A DNA stretch of 64,000 nucleotides from Marinobacter salarius (GTDB lineage Bacteria; Pseudomonadota; Gammaproteobacteria; Pseudomonadales; Oleiphilaceae): assembly GCA_000831005.1 (NCBI GenBank), contig CP007152.1, positions 3,906,001 to 3,970,000 of the forward strand, in the 5' to 3' direction. Numbering within the stretch: the first letter of the stretch is position 1; every line of letters starts with the position of its first letter. The notes beneath the pieces are model-generated. The model did no database searches and was not told the origin of the DNA. It worked only from the letters and a program-made list of their open reading frames with translations. The translations under genes and the position numbers were made by a program. Of the stretch, positions 40,318 to 50,618 are shown one piece after another.

Positions 40318-40899
40318 TCAGGCCGTTCCGCCAAGCATTACACGAACAGCGGTACAGGCGTCCTCCAGCTCCTCTTCACGAGGTTCGCGACCGTTGATGA
40401 TGTCGCTGTACAGGCAGGATTCGGCCAGGCGCACCATGAAGTAGGACAGGCTGTTCACGTTCAGGGGTGGATTAATATGTCCGCCCGCAATCTGATCCCG
40501 AAGGGTGCGGGTGTTGGCCTCAACAGTACGGCTGTGAAGCGTGGACTGGGATGACGTCAGGATTTTGAGTGCGTACTCCGGGTCTTCGCGGATAAACCGC
40601 CGCAAAGGTTCAGAGTGCAACAGGGTGGAGTTAATGTGACGGTATACCCCGACGACAAAGTCGACGCCGTTCCCCGGTGTTGCGTTCAGCGCTTCCAGCC
40701 TCAGGGGTTCGTAGAGTGACCAGAGCACTTCCCCCAGCAGTAAATCCTTGTTGCCAACCCAGCGAAACAGGGTGGCCCTGCCAATATTCAATTCTGCAGA
40801 CAGCGATGCCAGATGAATTCGTTCACCTTTCAGCCACATTCTCCGTGCACGCCGGAAGGCATCTGCTGGTGTCGCCCTTGTTGTTGTTTTTTCTGTCAC
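40318..40899 (-). CDS. TetR-family transcriptional regulator (QsdR-like)
   Basis: Protein of 193 residues. The N-terminal helix-turn-helix is in LASLSAELNIGRATLFRWVG, followed by an all-helical ligand domain. The sequence resembles the QsdR group of TetR regulators. It is divergent from the nitronate monooxygenase gene with 55 bases between them, so it may control that gene and itself. Confidence 0.85.
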   Translation of the reverse strand: MTEKTTTRATPADAFRRARRMWLKGERIHLASLSAELNIGRATLFRWVGNKDLLLGEVLWSLYEPLRLEALNATPGNGVDFVVGVYRHINSTLLHSEPLRRFIREDPEYALKILTSSQSTLHSRTVEANTRTLRDQIAGGHINPPLNVNSLSYFMVRLAESCLYSDIINGREPREEELEDACTAVRVMLGGTA

Positions 40900-40910
40900 T
40901 GCAACCTCGT

Positions 40911-40923
40911 ATCGGTACTCGAT
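40911..40923. promoter_or_regulatory. Possible TetR operator
   Basis: ATCGGTACTCGAT (ATCG-N5-CGAT) is a small dyad in the 55-base divergent promoter region of the TetR and nitronate monooxygenase genes. The short length makes chance likely. Confidence 0.3.
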
Positions 40924-40954
40924 TTCATTCTAACGACAAAATAGGAAGCCCGCT

Positions 40955-41956
40955 ATGAAGACCAGAATCACCGAATTGTTTGGTATCCGTCACCCGATTA
41001 TCCAGGGTGGTATGCATCACGTGGGTTATGCAGAGCTGGCAGCAGCCGTCTCCAACGCCGGTGGTCTTGGTATAATCACCGGGCTGACCCAGCCTACCCC
41101 GGAAGACCTGTCTCGGGAAATTGCACGTTGTGCTGAGATGACCGACCAGCCTTTCGGAGTAAACCTGACCTTCCTGCCATCCTTCAAGGCGCCCCCCTAT
41201 CCGGACTATATCCAGGCCATTGTCGACGGTGGCGTCAAGGTGGTGGAAACCGCCGGGCGCAGTCCCGAGCAATACATGCCGCAGCTCAAGGCCGCGGGTA
41301 TCAAGGTTATCCATAAATGCACCTCGGTGCGCCATGCCCTGAAGGCCGAAAAAATTGGTTGCGATGCGGTCAGTGTGGACGGCTTCGAATGTGGCGGCCA
41401 CCCGGGCGAGGATGACATTCCCAACTTTATCCTGCTGCCCCGCGCTGCGGAAGAACTCACCATTCCATTTGTTGCGTCAGGTGGTATGGCGGACGGTCGC
41501 AGCCTGGTAGCCGCGATGGCACTGGGTGCAGAGGGCATGAACATGGGTACCCGTTTTCTGGCCACCACAGACGCCCCCATCCACAATAACGTCAAGCAGG
41601 CCATTGTCGAAGCGGACGAACTCCAGACCCGCCTCATTATGCGGAACCTCCGTAACACCGAGCGGGTAATGAACAACGCTGCCGTGGAAGAAATCATCCG
41701 CATCGAGCACGCGAAAGCCGGCACCGAAACCATTGATGACATTCGCCATCTGGTCACCGGTGTGAAAGGCAGATTGGTGCTTCAGGAAGGTAAGATGGAT
41801 GAGGCCGCCTGGAGCTGTGGCATGGTGGCGGGACTGATTCACGACATTCCCAGTTGTGAGGAACTGATTGGCCGCATTATGGATGAAGCAGACAATATTA
41901 TCCGTCAACGCCTGCTGGGCAGCCTGGAGCCTGATATCGGCGTGATACATTTGTGA
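40955..41956 (+). CDS. Nitronate monooxygenase-family flavoprotein
   Basis: Protein of 333 residues with an intact frame. It starts with RITELFGIRHPIIQGGMHHV, the class I nitronate monooxygenase start, and has FECGGHPGEDDIPNFILLP and VASGGMADGRSLVAAMALGA. The family oxidises nitronates such as propionate-3-nitronate, and related flavoproteins reduce enoyl substrates. AGGAAG precedes the ATG. It is probably regulated by the divergent TetR protein. Confidence 0.88.
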   Translation: MKTRITELFGIRHPIIQGGMHHVGYAELAAAVSNAGGLGIITGLTQPTPEDLSREIARCAEMTDQPFGVNLTFLPSFKAPPYPDYIQAIVDGGVKVVETAGRSPEQYMPQLKAAGIKVIHKCTSVRHALKAEKIGCDAVSVDGFECGGHPGEDDIPNFILLPRAAEELTIPFVASGGMADGRSLVAAMALGAEGMNMGTRFLATTDAPIHNNVKQAIVEADELQTRLIMRNLRNTERVMNNAAVEEIIRIEHAKAGTETIDDIRHLVTGVKGRLVLQEGKMDEAAWSCGMVAGLIHDIPSCEELIGRIMDEADNIIRQRLLGSLEPDIGVIHL

Positions 41957-42018
41957 ACTTTTGGCTCTACACTGGTATCAACTAACGGTAATTTGCGAGC
42001 TTCCAGAGCCAGTAACTT

Positions 42019-42729
42019 ATGACACGAAACGTACTGATTGTTGAGGATAACCCGGGTATCGGGGAGCTGGTGCGAATGCACGTGGCGGACCTTGGCATGA
42101 ATGCTGTTCTCTGTGACCGGGGCGATACCGGGCTGGAGCGTTTTCGCGAAGGGGACATCGACCTGGTGGTGCTTGATCTGATGTTGCCTGGAATGGACGG
42201 TCTCTCGGTGTGTCGGGAGATTCGCTCCGGCCCCGGGTATGTGCCGGTGCTGATGCTGACAGCGAAAAGCACGGAGCTGGATCGTGTACTGGGCTTGGAG
42301 ATGGGGGCGGACGATTACCTCACCAAACCCTTCAGCGTGGCCGAGCTGTCGGCACGGGTGAAAGCCCTGTTCCGGCGGGTGGACGCCATGTCGAGTTCGT
42401 CAGGCGAAACGTCCGGGCCCGAAGAGTTGGGTGAATTGGACACTGAAGGTTTGCGTATCGATCCGGCCAGGCGCCGAGTGTTCGTATGGGAACAGGAGGT
42501 GGAACTGACGGCCCGCGAGTTCGACCTGCTCTGGCACTTTGCCAGCCACCCGGGACGAGTCTTCAGCCGGGTTCAGCTGCTGGACAAGGTCTGGGGATAC
42601 AACCACGAAGGGTACGAGCATACCGTCAATACCCACATTAACCGTCTGCGCGGCAAGATTGAGCAAGACCCGGCGCGCCCGGAGTTTATCGAAACCGTCT
42701 GGGGGGTGGGCTATCGCTTCCGGGACTGA
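42019..42729 (+). CDS. OmpR/PhoB-family response regulator
   Basis: Protein of 236 residues. The receiver domain has the acidic pocket in IVEDN, the phosphoacceptor aspartate in DLVVLDLMLPGMDG and the conserved lysine in DDYLTKPFSVAEL. The C-terminal winged helix ends EHTVNTHINRLRGKIEQDP. Four bases upstream of the sensor kinase gene. Confidence 0.93.
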   Translation: MTRNVLIVEDNPGIGELVRMHVADLGMNAVLCDRGDTGLERFREGDIDLVVLDLMLPGMDGLSVCREIRSGPGYVPVLMLTAKSTELDRVLGLEMGADDYLTKPFSVAELSARVKALFRRVDAMSSSSGETSGPEELGELDTEGLRIDPARRRVFVWEQEVELTAREFDLLWHFASHPGRVFSRVQLLDKVWGYNHEGYEHTVNTHINRLRGKIEQDPARPEFIETVWGVGYRFRD

Positions 42730-42732
42730 ACC

Positions 42733-44213
42733 ATGCTGAAGACACTCTACACCCGGCTGACGTTAGGTCTTTTCCTGCTCCTGCTGGCCGTTGGTCTGCT
42801 GTACACCTTTTTCAGCTTGTATTCCTGCGGGAGTACAACGCGTCTGTTAATCAGGAGTTGCACCGGGATCTGGCGAAAGACCTGGTGGCAGACAGGAATC
42901 TGGTCAGTGAAGGGGAACTCGACCGCGGCGCCCTGAAAGAACTCTTTGCGCTGTACATGACCATCAATCCCAGCATTGAAATCTACCTGCTGGATTTGGA
43001 CGGCACCATTCTCTCTTACTCCGCTGATCCGGCGAAGATCAAACGCAAGCAGGTCTCGCTCGAACCCATCCGCCGCCTGATGAACGATATGGACAGCTAC
43101 CCGGTACTGGGCGACGACCCCCGCAGCCATGACCGGCAGAAAGTCTTTTCCGTAACGCCGGTGCCGTCGGTTGAAAACCCTGAAGGGTATCTCTATGTGG
43201 TGCTGCGCGGCGAGGAATACGATGCTGCGGAAACCATGGCCCGGGGTGGCCAGTTGGTGGAGTTGAGCGCCTGGGCTCTGATTATCAGTCTGGCGGTGGT
43301 GATGATTGCGGGGCTGGCGGTCTTCCGGCTGCTGACACGCCGGCTGACCTTGCTGACCCGGCTGGTGGAAGATTTCGAGCACAGTGACATGAGTCGACAG
43401 GCCCTACAGAGCACCTGGCGGGGCCGGCGGCCAGTGGTGCGCGACGAAATTGACTACCTGGGTGCCACCTTTGATGACATGGCCAGCCGCATTGCGTCCC
43501 AGATCGAATTGCTGACGGAAAAAGACGCCCAGCGCCGGCAACTGGTGGCCCAGGTGTCCCATGACCTGCGTACGCCGCTGGCCTCGATGCAGGGCTATAT
43601 CGAAAGCCTCAAGCTCAGGCGTGACCGGCTGACCGCGGAAGAGCAGGACCGCTTTCTCGACATTGCCCTCAAGGAGGGCCGACGCTTGAGCCGTCTGGTG
43701 GACGAGCTGTTTGAGCTTGCTGCTCTCGAGGCCCGGGAAAAGCAGCCCGTGCCGGAACCCTTTCCGCTGGCGGAGTTGGTGCACGATGTGGTCCAGAAAC
43801 ATGGACAGGAAGCCAGCACCCGGCAGTTGGAACTTGTGGTGGATGGCGACCCGGACCTCCCCCTGGCGTACGCGGACCTGGCCATGACCGAGCGGGTACT
43901 GGACAACCTGATCGGCAATGCCATTGCCTACAGTCCCTCAGAGAGCCGCATTGAAGTGGTGTTCGGGCAGGCGGATGGGCTGCCGCAGGTCTGTGTGCAC
44001 GACAGTGGCCCCGGTATTCCGGAGGAGGACCTGCCCCACATTTTCGATCCTTTCTACCGGGGTGAATCGTCCGGCGGTTCCGGCCACGCCGGCCTGGGGC
44101 TGGCTATCGCCCGTAGGATCATGAGTCTTCAGGGCGGTGATATCTGCGTTGAGAACCTGAGCTCCGGCGGGGCATCCTTCTGCATACGCTTACCGGTAGG
44201 GCCACCCGAATAG
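42733..44213 (+). CDS. Sensor histidine kinase (frame broken once)
   Basis: About 493 residues after restoring one T near 42823, which joins the first membrane helix (LGLFLLLLAVGLLYTFFSLY) to the periplasmic sensor. Then a second helix (ALIISLAVVMIAGLAVFRLL), HAMP, the phosphorylated histidine in VAQVSHDLRTPLASMQGYIE, and the ATPase boxes DNLIGNAIAYSPSE, DSGPGIPEE and GLGLAIARRI. The signal is unknown. The MsrAB gene follows, so the pair may sense oxidative damage in the envelope, a guess from position only. Confidence 0.9.
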
Positions 44214-44331
44214 GCTGCCTGCATCCATAGTGATCTCTCCGGCGTTATACAAACGTAATAAACTGGAGAAAGTGATGTGATGAATCCCGTGCAAACTGGT
44301 CTCAGTATTCAAAAGGCAAGAGGTTAAGGTT

Positions 44332-45551
44332 ATGAAACGGTATCTGTTACTGACGTCTATTGCGGCAGCGTTCGCATTGACCGGTTTCCAGGTTGGCGCC
44401 TCCAAAGGGACGGAATCACAATACGCCCCGGATGACCCAGCCTGGCGGTTGCTACGTTCGCTGGTGGCTGTTTCTGGTGCGTGGAAGCGGCGTATGAAGA
44501 GAAAGTACCCGGCGTTGTTGAGGCGGTGTCTGGTTATAGTGGCGGCGACGAGAAGAACCCGAACTATAAACAGGTAGCTGGTGGCCGCACAGGCCATACC
44601 GAGGCGGTCCAGGTGTACTACGACCCTGACGCGATCACCTACGAAGGCCTGCTCCAGGCTCTGTGGCGTACGGCCAACCCGACCGACGTGAAAGGCCAGT
44701 ATGTGGACCGGGGCAAACAGTACCGGCCGGCGATTTTCTATCACAACGACGCCCAGAAGCGCGCCGCCGAAGCCTCGATAAAGGCACTGGAAGAATCCGG
44801 CCGTTACGATCATCCGGTCAAGATTGAAGTGGTGCCTTTCGAAGCGTTCTACGATGCCGAGGAATACCATCAGGATTACTACAAGAAGAACCCGGTGCGC
44901 TACCAGTTCTACACCTTCAACTCCGGCCGCTACCAGTTTATCGAGAAAGTCTGGGGTGATGACGAGAAAGTGGACTATGCGCAGTATCGCCCCGAGAACA
45001 ACGGTGGTTCCGCACAGGCCACTGTTAACAAAGCATCTGAGGGCAACACCGGCATGAACCTCAGCCGGGTTGAGGCATTCAATCCGGACACGTTCACCAA
45101 GCCTGACGACAAAACACTCAAGGCACGGTTGACCGAGACGCAGTACGAAATCACCCAGGAGGATGGCACCGAGCCTGCCTATCGTAATGAGTATTACGAT
45201 GAAAAACGGGCCGGTATCTACGTGGACATTGTGTCCGGCGAGCCGCTGTTCTCTTCCCGTGACAAGTATAAGTCCAACACTGGCTGGCCCAGCTTTACCA
45301 AGCCGATCAGCCCGGACATGGTGGTGGAGAAAGAGGACAACAGCTTCTTCATGACCCGTACGGAGATCCGTAGCCGCTATGCGGATTCCCACCTCGGGCA
45401 TGTGTTCAACGACGGCCCGGCGCCAACGGGGCTGCGCTACTGCATGAACTCGGCCGCGCTCCGGTTCATCCCGTTGGAGAACATGGAGAAGGAAGGTTAT
45501 GGCGCGCTGATCAGTGAAGTGAAAGAAGCCAGCCGTACCGCTTCCAACTAA
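44332..45551 (+). CDS. msrAB: Secreted bifunctional methionine sulfoxide reductase MsrA/MsrB (frame broken once)
   Basis: About 406 residues after restoring one C near 44442, which recovers the MsrA active site GGCFWCVEAAYEE. A signal peptide (ALTGFQVGAS) implies periplasmic export. The MsrA domain continues with SGYSGGDEKNPNYKQVAGG. The MsrB domain starts TQYEITQEDGTEPAYRNEYY and has the resolving block RYCMNSAALRF. It reduces both S and R methionine sulfoxide stereoisomers in exported proteins. Confidence 0.92.
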
Positions 45552-45560
45552 GACAACCCG

Positions 45561-46283
45561 TTACAGCCAGAGATCCCCGATGGGGGTCTCTGGCGAAAAG
45601 TGATGCTGGACCTGCGCCATCAGCAACTCGGCGCTGGCCAGCGCATCCACCAGGGCATTGTGCGGTGGGTAGTGTGGCAGCCCATACCGCCGCCGGCTGT
45701 CTGCCAGCCGAATTGAGATCGGCTGCTGACCCTTCAACTTCTGCCACCAGGAGCGTTTCCGGTTCGGATGCAGGTAAGCCTCAATGGCCATGGTATCCAT
45801 CACCGGAAAGCGTATGTCCTCCCCGATTCGCCACTTCAGTGCCATGTTCAGGAACGGACGTTCGATATTGCGGTAGTGCACCACCGGTACGCGCCCGGCC
45901 ATGCTTTCCAGAAATTCGTCCAGTACGTCGGCCAGATCCGGGGCCTTGTCGATATCGGCATGGGTTATGCCATGTATCGTGATAGAGGTCTGGTGTAACG
46001 GCAGTTGCGGTTTCACCAGCCAGTGCCGCGAACCACCCAGTTGCACACGGTCAAGGGTAAAGGGCACCACACCGATACTGACGATGGAGTGACTGTCAGG
46101 GTCCAGGCCGGTGGTTTCGAAATCCACGGCTACAAACGGGACGTCGCTCAGAGGCGTTTCCGGCGCCACACAACCTGCCTCGTAGAACGTCTTCAGTCGC
46201 GGGTCTTTCGTTTGTGTTGCCAGTTCCCGGTACTGTTCGGGCCAGGACAAAGTGTCGATCTGTGCTGCCTTACCATCAGACAT
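45561..46283 (-). CDS. DEDDh 3'-5' exonuclease, PolC/DnaQ epsilon-like
   Basis: Protein of 240 residues. ExoI motif VDFETTGLDPDSHSIVSIG, ExoII region HGITHADIDKAPDLADVL and ExoIII PPHNALVDALASAELL with the HxxxxD pair. This is a stand-alone DnaQ-type nuclease with a 45-residue N-terminal extension. It overlaps the end of the cNMP/CBS/DUF294 gene by 8 bases and is translated after it. Confidence 0.88.
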   Translation of the reverse strand: MSDGKAAQIDTLSWPEQYRELATQTKDPRLKTFYEAGCVAPETPLSDVPFVAVDFETTGLDPDSHSIVSIGVVPFTLDRVQLGGSRHWLVKPQLPLHQTSITIHGITHADIDKAPDLADVLDEFLESMAGRVPVVHYRNIERPFLNMALKWRIGEDIRFPVMDTMAIEAYLHPNRKRSWWQKLKGQQPISIRLADSRRRYGLPHYPPHNALVDALASAELLMAQVQHHFSPETPIGDLWL

Positions 46284-48150
46284 TCCGGGTAGCCTGGGGG
46301 TTGTAGCGGAATTTGAGGAACTTTTGTGCCTGGCCGACCACCTGAAAAGCGTCTTTCAGGTGACTGCGCTCGAATGGCGAAAGGTCTTCCGGCCGCACAT
46401 TGTTGTCTGGCTCTCTTCCTGCTTCGATGGAGAGGGCCTGATGTCGAATACGTACTATGGCAATAAACTCGAAGGCATCCCGAAGGTTATCAACGCCATC
46501 TTCCGGGATCAGTTTGGTTTGCCCAATGGCCTTGAGCCGGTTGAAGGTATTCTGTGCCCGTGAGCCACAGGCCAGGGCATGCACCCGGATCAGATCCGAC
46601 ACCGGTGCCGTGCCGCGACGCTTCAGGTTGAAGGTTTTGGCCTGCTTGCCGCTTTCCTCCATCACAAACGTACGGAAAAAGCCCAGCGGTGGCGTGCGGT
46701 TGAGGGCGTTGCGGGCCAGCATGGCCAGGAAGCGCTGGCTATTGCTCGCTTTATCCGCAATGAAGGTTTTCAACTCTTCGGTATATTCGGTGCGGCCATG
46801 GATGCCGTCCAGGTCGAAGAAGATATTGCTATTGAGCAGCGCCTCCGCCTTGGGATTTTCGATCCAGTCGGCGAAGTATTCCTTCCACACCCGCAGCGGT
46901 TGTCGCCACTTCTGGTTGGTGGCCATGATATCGCCGGTGCAGTAACTGTAGCCGCACTCTGCCAGGCCATCACTGACGAACTTCGCCAGGGCGAGGAAAT
47001 ACTCGTCGTGCTGGGCCGGATCGAAGCTGTCGTCCAGCACCATGGCGTTGTCCTGGTCGGTGACAACGAGTTGCTCGTCCCGGGCCATGGAGCCGAGTGC
47101 CATAAAACAATAAGGCACGGGTGGTGGCCCCAGCTTCTCCTCTCCCAGCTCAAGCAGTCGTTGGCTGAAGGTGCGCCCGATGCCAGCCATGGCACTGCCG
47201 ATCATATGGGAGTTCGCATCTTCACGGACCATGCGCACAAAGGTGTTGGGCACGTCCTTGCTCAGGCGCTTCAGGCCCTTCACATCCTGCTGATGATAGA
47301 TGTTACTGACCAGATACAGGCTGCTCTGGGATTCGTGTTTGACGATGTCCGACAGTGCAATCACACCCCGCACCTTGTCACCCTCCATTACCGGCAGGTG
47401 GTGCACGTTGTTGTGCAGCATGGTCAGCATGGCCTCGAAAATGAAGGCGTCGGAACGGGTGGTGATCAGCTCTTCCGTCATGATGTCGCTGATGGGTGTT
47501 TCCGACGGCAGTGCCTCGCAGAGGGCGCGGGTGCGCAGGTCACGGTCGGTAATGATGCCTGAAAGCCGGGGCTGTTTGCCGCTCTCGTCCATCAGCAAGA
47601 GGGCCGACACTCCCCGGTCCGTCATGATTCGGGCGGCCTCCTGAAGGCGCACGGTGTTGGGCGCCATCACGGGCTCGCGGGAAATCAGCCGGGTCACCCG
47701 TGCTGTCATCGGTTGATTCGATTTCTCCCGCCGTGAAAGTGCCGACCGAAGACGTGAATGGTCTTCAATTTCGACAAAATCGGTGAAGTTCTCGTCGTTT
47801 TCCCACAAATATTGAAATATTTCGTCGGGAATCAGGTAGATCAGGGAGTCTTCAATAGCCTTGGCCGGAAACCGCACGGTTTTGTTCATCAGCAGACCAA
47901 ACTGACCGAAAATCTCACCTTCGGTAATGCGGTTGTATAGCTCGCCAGAGCGGCGATAAATCTCGACGGCGCCGCTGCGCACATAGTGCAGGTAGGTGTT
48001 TCGTTCGCCCAGCGTGAGAATGTCTGTGCCAGCGCGGAAATAGGCGACTTCGATGCTGGAGACGATACGGTCCAGGACATTCTCCGGCATTTCATCAAAC
48101 GGGGCGTGCTGGGCCAGGTGGTTGCGTATCTCGATCAGCTCTGCCTGCAT
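46276..48150 (-). CDS. cNMP-binding/CBS/DUF294 nucleotidyltransferase-like protein
   Basis: About 624 residues. Order: cyclic nucleotide-binding domain (residues 10-130, GEIFGQFGLLMNKTVRFPAK), two CBS domains (about 165-285, including HHLPVMEGDKVRGVIALSD), a DUF294 nucleotidyltransferase-like domain with LGSMARDEQLVVTDQDNAMV, and the DUF294 C-terminal helical domain. The order suggests a ligand-controlled nucleotidyl transfer reaction, but the target is unknown. The start at 48150 (MQAELIEIRN) has AAGGAAG upstream. Confidence 0.88.
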   Translation of the reverse strand: MQAELIEIRNHLAQHAPFDEMPENVLDRIVSSIEVAYFRAGTDILTLGERNTYLHYVRSGAVEIYRRSGELYNRITEGEIFGQFGLLMNKTVRFPAKAIEDSLIYLIPDEIFQYLWENDENFTDFVEIEDHSRLRSALSRREKSNQPMTARVTRLISREPVMAPNTVRLQEAARIMTDRGVSALLLMDESGKQPRLSGIITDRDLRTRALCEALPSETPISDIMTEELITTRSDAFIFEAMLTMLHNNVHHLPVMEGDKVRGVIALSDIVKHESQSSLYLVSNIYHQQDVKGLKRLSKDVPNTFVRMVREDANSHMIGSAMAGIGRTFSQRLLELGEEKLGPPPVPYCFMALGSMARDEQLVVTDQDNAMVLDDSFDPAQHDEYFLALAKFVSDGLAECGYSYCTGDIMATNQKWRQPLRVWKEYFADWIENPKAEALLNSNIFFDLDGIHGRTEYTEELKTFIADKASNSQRFLAMLARNALNRTPPLGFFRTFVMEESGKQAKTFNLKRRGTAPVSDLIRVHALACGSRAQNTFNRLKAIGQTKLIPEDGVDNLRDAFEFIAIVRIRHQALSIEAGREPDNNVRPEDLSPFERSHLKDAFQVVGQAQKFLKFRYNPQATRNV

Positions 48151-48272
48151 TGTTCGCTTCCTTTTCGCACCGGTTACGCCTCTGGAATTTATCACGCAAT
48201 ATAGCAGTGGCGCTGTTTTACGGCCATGATGTTGGGCAAGATAGCGTTGGTTTACACACGAGAGGATGGGTT

Positions 48273-48797
48273 TTGTCTGCTATTCATACACTGGTCCTTG
48301 GGGGCATTCGATCCGGCAAAACCGCGCTGGCGGAGCGTATTGCCTGTGACGCCGGTTCACCGGTGGTTTATGTTGCAACGGCGACCGCCGACGATGAAGA
48401 AATGACCCGGCGGGTGGCCCGCCACCGGCAGAATCGGCCGCCGGAATGGGGGTTGGCAGAAGAGCCCTTGAAGCTGGCCTCCCTGCTGGATGGTTACGCC
48501 AGGGAACCACAGCCCCCCTTGTTGCTGGTGGATTGCATGAGCCTGTGGGTGAGCAACCTGCTGTTTGCCGGCGATGAAGTGTTTGCCCGTGAGCGTACCG
48601 CCTTCCTGCGGGTATTGGAGAACTATCCGGGCCAGATCGTGATTGTCAGTAATGAAGTGGGCCTGGGTACCATCGGCATGGACCCGCTCACCCGCCGTTT
48701 CTGCGATGAACTGGGTTGGCTCAACCAGGATCTTGCCACCTGTTGCGAGCAGGTGCTGATGAGCGTGGCAGGGCTGCCGCAAACGTTGAAAGGCTGA
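48273..48797 (+). CDS. cobU: Adenosylcobinamide kinase/guanylyltransferase CobU
   Basis: Protein of 174 residues from a TTG start with GAGGAT upstream. P-loop LVLGGIRSGKTALAE, TATADDEEMTRRVARHRQNR with the guanylylated histidine region, and LLVDCMSLWVSNLL. It phosphorylates adenosylcobinamide and then forms adenosyl-GDP-cobinamide. It starts the cobalamin assembly group in this region; the convergent cobC gene begins at the next base. Confidence 0.92.
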   Translation: MSAIHTLVLGGIRSGKTALAERIACDAGSPVVYVATATADDEEMTRRVARHRQNRPPEWGLAEEPLKLASLLDGYAREPQPPLLLVDCMSLWVSNLLFAGDEVFARERTAFLRVLENYPGQIVIVSNEVGLGTIGMDPLTRRFCDELGWLNQDLATCCEQVLMSVAGLPQTLKG

Positions 48798-49412
48798 TTA
48801 TGCGCCGTGCGTTTGCAGGCAACTGAGCAGGCCATGCTCCGAGATGTCCACGCGGATACGGCTGCGGCAGGCGTAGGGAACCGTTAACGCTGAAAAAGAG
48901 CGTTCAGTGGGGATACCCATTACCTCCGCCAGGAGCATGCGAATCACGCCGCCATGGCACACCACGAGTACCCGCTTGCCTGCCGCCTGGGTTTGCCAAT
49001 CCTGCCAGGCGCTGCTGACCCTTTGCCGGAACTCGGTGATAGCCTCACCACCGGGCGGAGGATAACGAACCGGGTCGCTCCAGAAGCGGTTCAGCGCCTC
49101 GGGCGTATCGGCCATGATGTTCTCGGAGGTTCTGCCCTCCCAATCACCGAACGCAATCTCCCGCAGCCGTGGCTCCTGGTGCAACGGAATCTGACGTTGC
49201 TCCGCCAACTGTTCTGCGAAGAGGCGGCAGCGCAGCAGTGGGGAGGTGATGATCACATCCCACTGGTCATCGTCCCTGATAGCCGCGTTCATCTGCTGCC
49301 AGCCGCTGTCGCTCAGTGGATCATCCTTGCTGCCCCGGAACATGGGCCCGCCGGCAGGTTCGCCATGACGGATCAGGTCGAAAAACGCAGTGGTGTTCTG
49401 GTTATTGGTCAT
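48798..49412 (-). CDS. cobC: Histidine phosphatase, CobC-like alpha-ribazole phosphatase
   Basis: Protein of 204 residues. The phosphohistidine motif is FFDLIRHGEPAGG, a variant of the usual LIRHGE, with the second histidine in LVVCHGGVIRMLL. Among cob genes this suggests dephosphorylation of alpha-ribazole phosphate or adenosylcobalamin phosphate. It lies downstream of cobT by 7 bases in the same direction. Confidence 0.87.
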   Translation of the reverse strand: MTNNQNTTAFFDLIRHGEPAGGPMFRGSKDDPLSDSGWQQMNAAIRDDDQWDVIITSPLLRCRLFAEQLAEQRQIPLHQEPRLREIAFGDWEGRTSENIMADTPEALNRFWSDPVRYPPPGGEAITEFRQRVSSAWQDWQTQAAGKRVLVVCHGGVIRMLLAEVMGIPTERSFSALTVPYACRSRIRVDISEHGLLSCLQTHGA

Positions 49413-49419
49413 CCCCGCT

Positions 49420-50478
49420 TCAGTCCTCGTTCTTGTCGGTCACGCCGGCGTCAGCGAAGCTGGCCATCTGGTTGTGCAGGGCACAGGCACTGCGAAGCAG
49501 CGGAACCGCCACCGCAGCGCCGCTGCCTTCACCCAGTCGCATGCCCAGATCCAGCAACGGCCTGGCATTCATGGCGTCCAGCACGGCCTGATGCCCCGGC
49601 TCCGCCGAACGATGGGCAAACACAAGCCACTGCCGCAGTTGTGGTTGTTGGCGAACAGCTACTAAGGCGGCAACGGAAACAATGAATCCGTCCACCAGTA
49701 CGGGAATGCCGCGCGCCGCGCTACCCAGAATGGCGCCTGCCAGCGCAGCAATCTCGAACCCGCCGAGGGAGGCCGCCACCGCCAGGGGGTCGCGGTTGTT
49801 GCCATGCCTGGCCAGCGCCCGGGCGATGACCTCACACTTTCGAGACACGCCGGCTGCGTCCAGCCCCGTGCCCGGCCCAGCCAGGTTTTCCGGGCTTTGT
49901 TCCAGCAACGCGCAGGCCACGGCGGTGGCACTGGTGGTATTGCCGATGCCCATATCGCCGCCCACAAACAGTCGGCACCCGTCATCCGCGGCGCGGGCGG
50001 CGGCCCTGTCACCACTGGCCAGCGCCTGTTCAAGCTGGCCCGGCGTCATCGCGTCGGTTGTGGCAAGATTGGCGGTGCCCGCTGCGATCTGCTCATCACG
50101 TACATCGGTCAACGGCGGAACGTCGCCGACGGTTCCGAGATTCACCACTTCCAGCGAGGCTCCCAGTTCCCGAGCCAACACGCTGATAGCCGCACCCCCG
50201 CTGGCAAAGTTCGCAATCATCTGGGCGGTGACTTCCTGGGGGTACGCGGATACGCCCTCCGCACAGACGCCGTGATCCGCCGCGAAAACAGCGATGCGGA
50301 CAGGGTCGACCTGCGGATGTTGCGTGCGCTGAAGGCCCGCCAGTGTAATCGCTACGTCTTCCAGCTGCCCCAGAGACCCCCGGGGCTTGGTGAGCACGTG
50401 TTGGCGTTGCCGTGCCCGCTCGCAAAAATGGGTGTCGGAGGGTGGCAACGGCTGTGTCCAGCAGGAAGGCAGCGGCAT
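49420..50478 (-). CDS. cobT: Nicotinate-nucleotide-dimethylbenzimidazole phosphoribosyltransferase CobT
   Basis: About 352 residues. Typical blocks: LTKPRGSLGQLEDVAITLAG, VFAADHGVCAEGVSAYPQEV, FVGGDMGIGNTTSATAVACA and the catalytic glutamate region GMRLGEGSGAAVAVPLL. It makes alpha-ribazole phosphate from dimethylbenzimidazole. The ATG at 50478 is preferred to the upstream in-frame TTG. Confidence 0.92.
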   Translation of the reverse strand: MPLPSCWTQPLPPSDTHFCERARQRQHVLTKPRGSLGQLEDVAITLAGLQRTQHPQVDPVRIAVFAADHGVCAEGVSAYPQEVTAQMIANFASGGAAISVLARELGASLEVVNLGTVGDVPPLTDVRDEQIAAGTANLATTDAMTPGQLEQALASGDRAAARAADDGCRLFVGGDMGIGNTTSATAVACALLEQSPENLAGPGTGLDAAGVSRKCEVIARALARHGNNRDPLAVAASLGGFEIAALAGAILGSAARGIPVLVDGFIVSVAALVAVRQQPQLRQWLVFAHRSAEPGHQAVLDAMNARPLLDLGMRLGEGSGAAVAVPLLRSACALHNQMASFADAGVTDKNED

Positions 50479-50618
50479 GGTTGGATCCTGAGGTGGCAAA
50501 GTGTCGGGAGCCGAAGATGGTCTACCCGGCCTGAAAAAGTGTCAAGGATAGCAGCCACTCGGTTAGACTTCCTTTCGATCACGACAACCCACCGCCCGCT
50601 CGAAGAGACATTGCTGAT

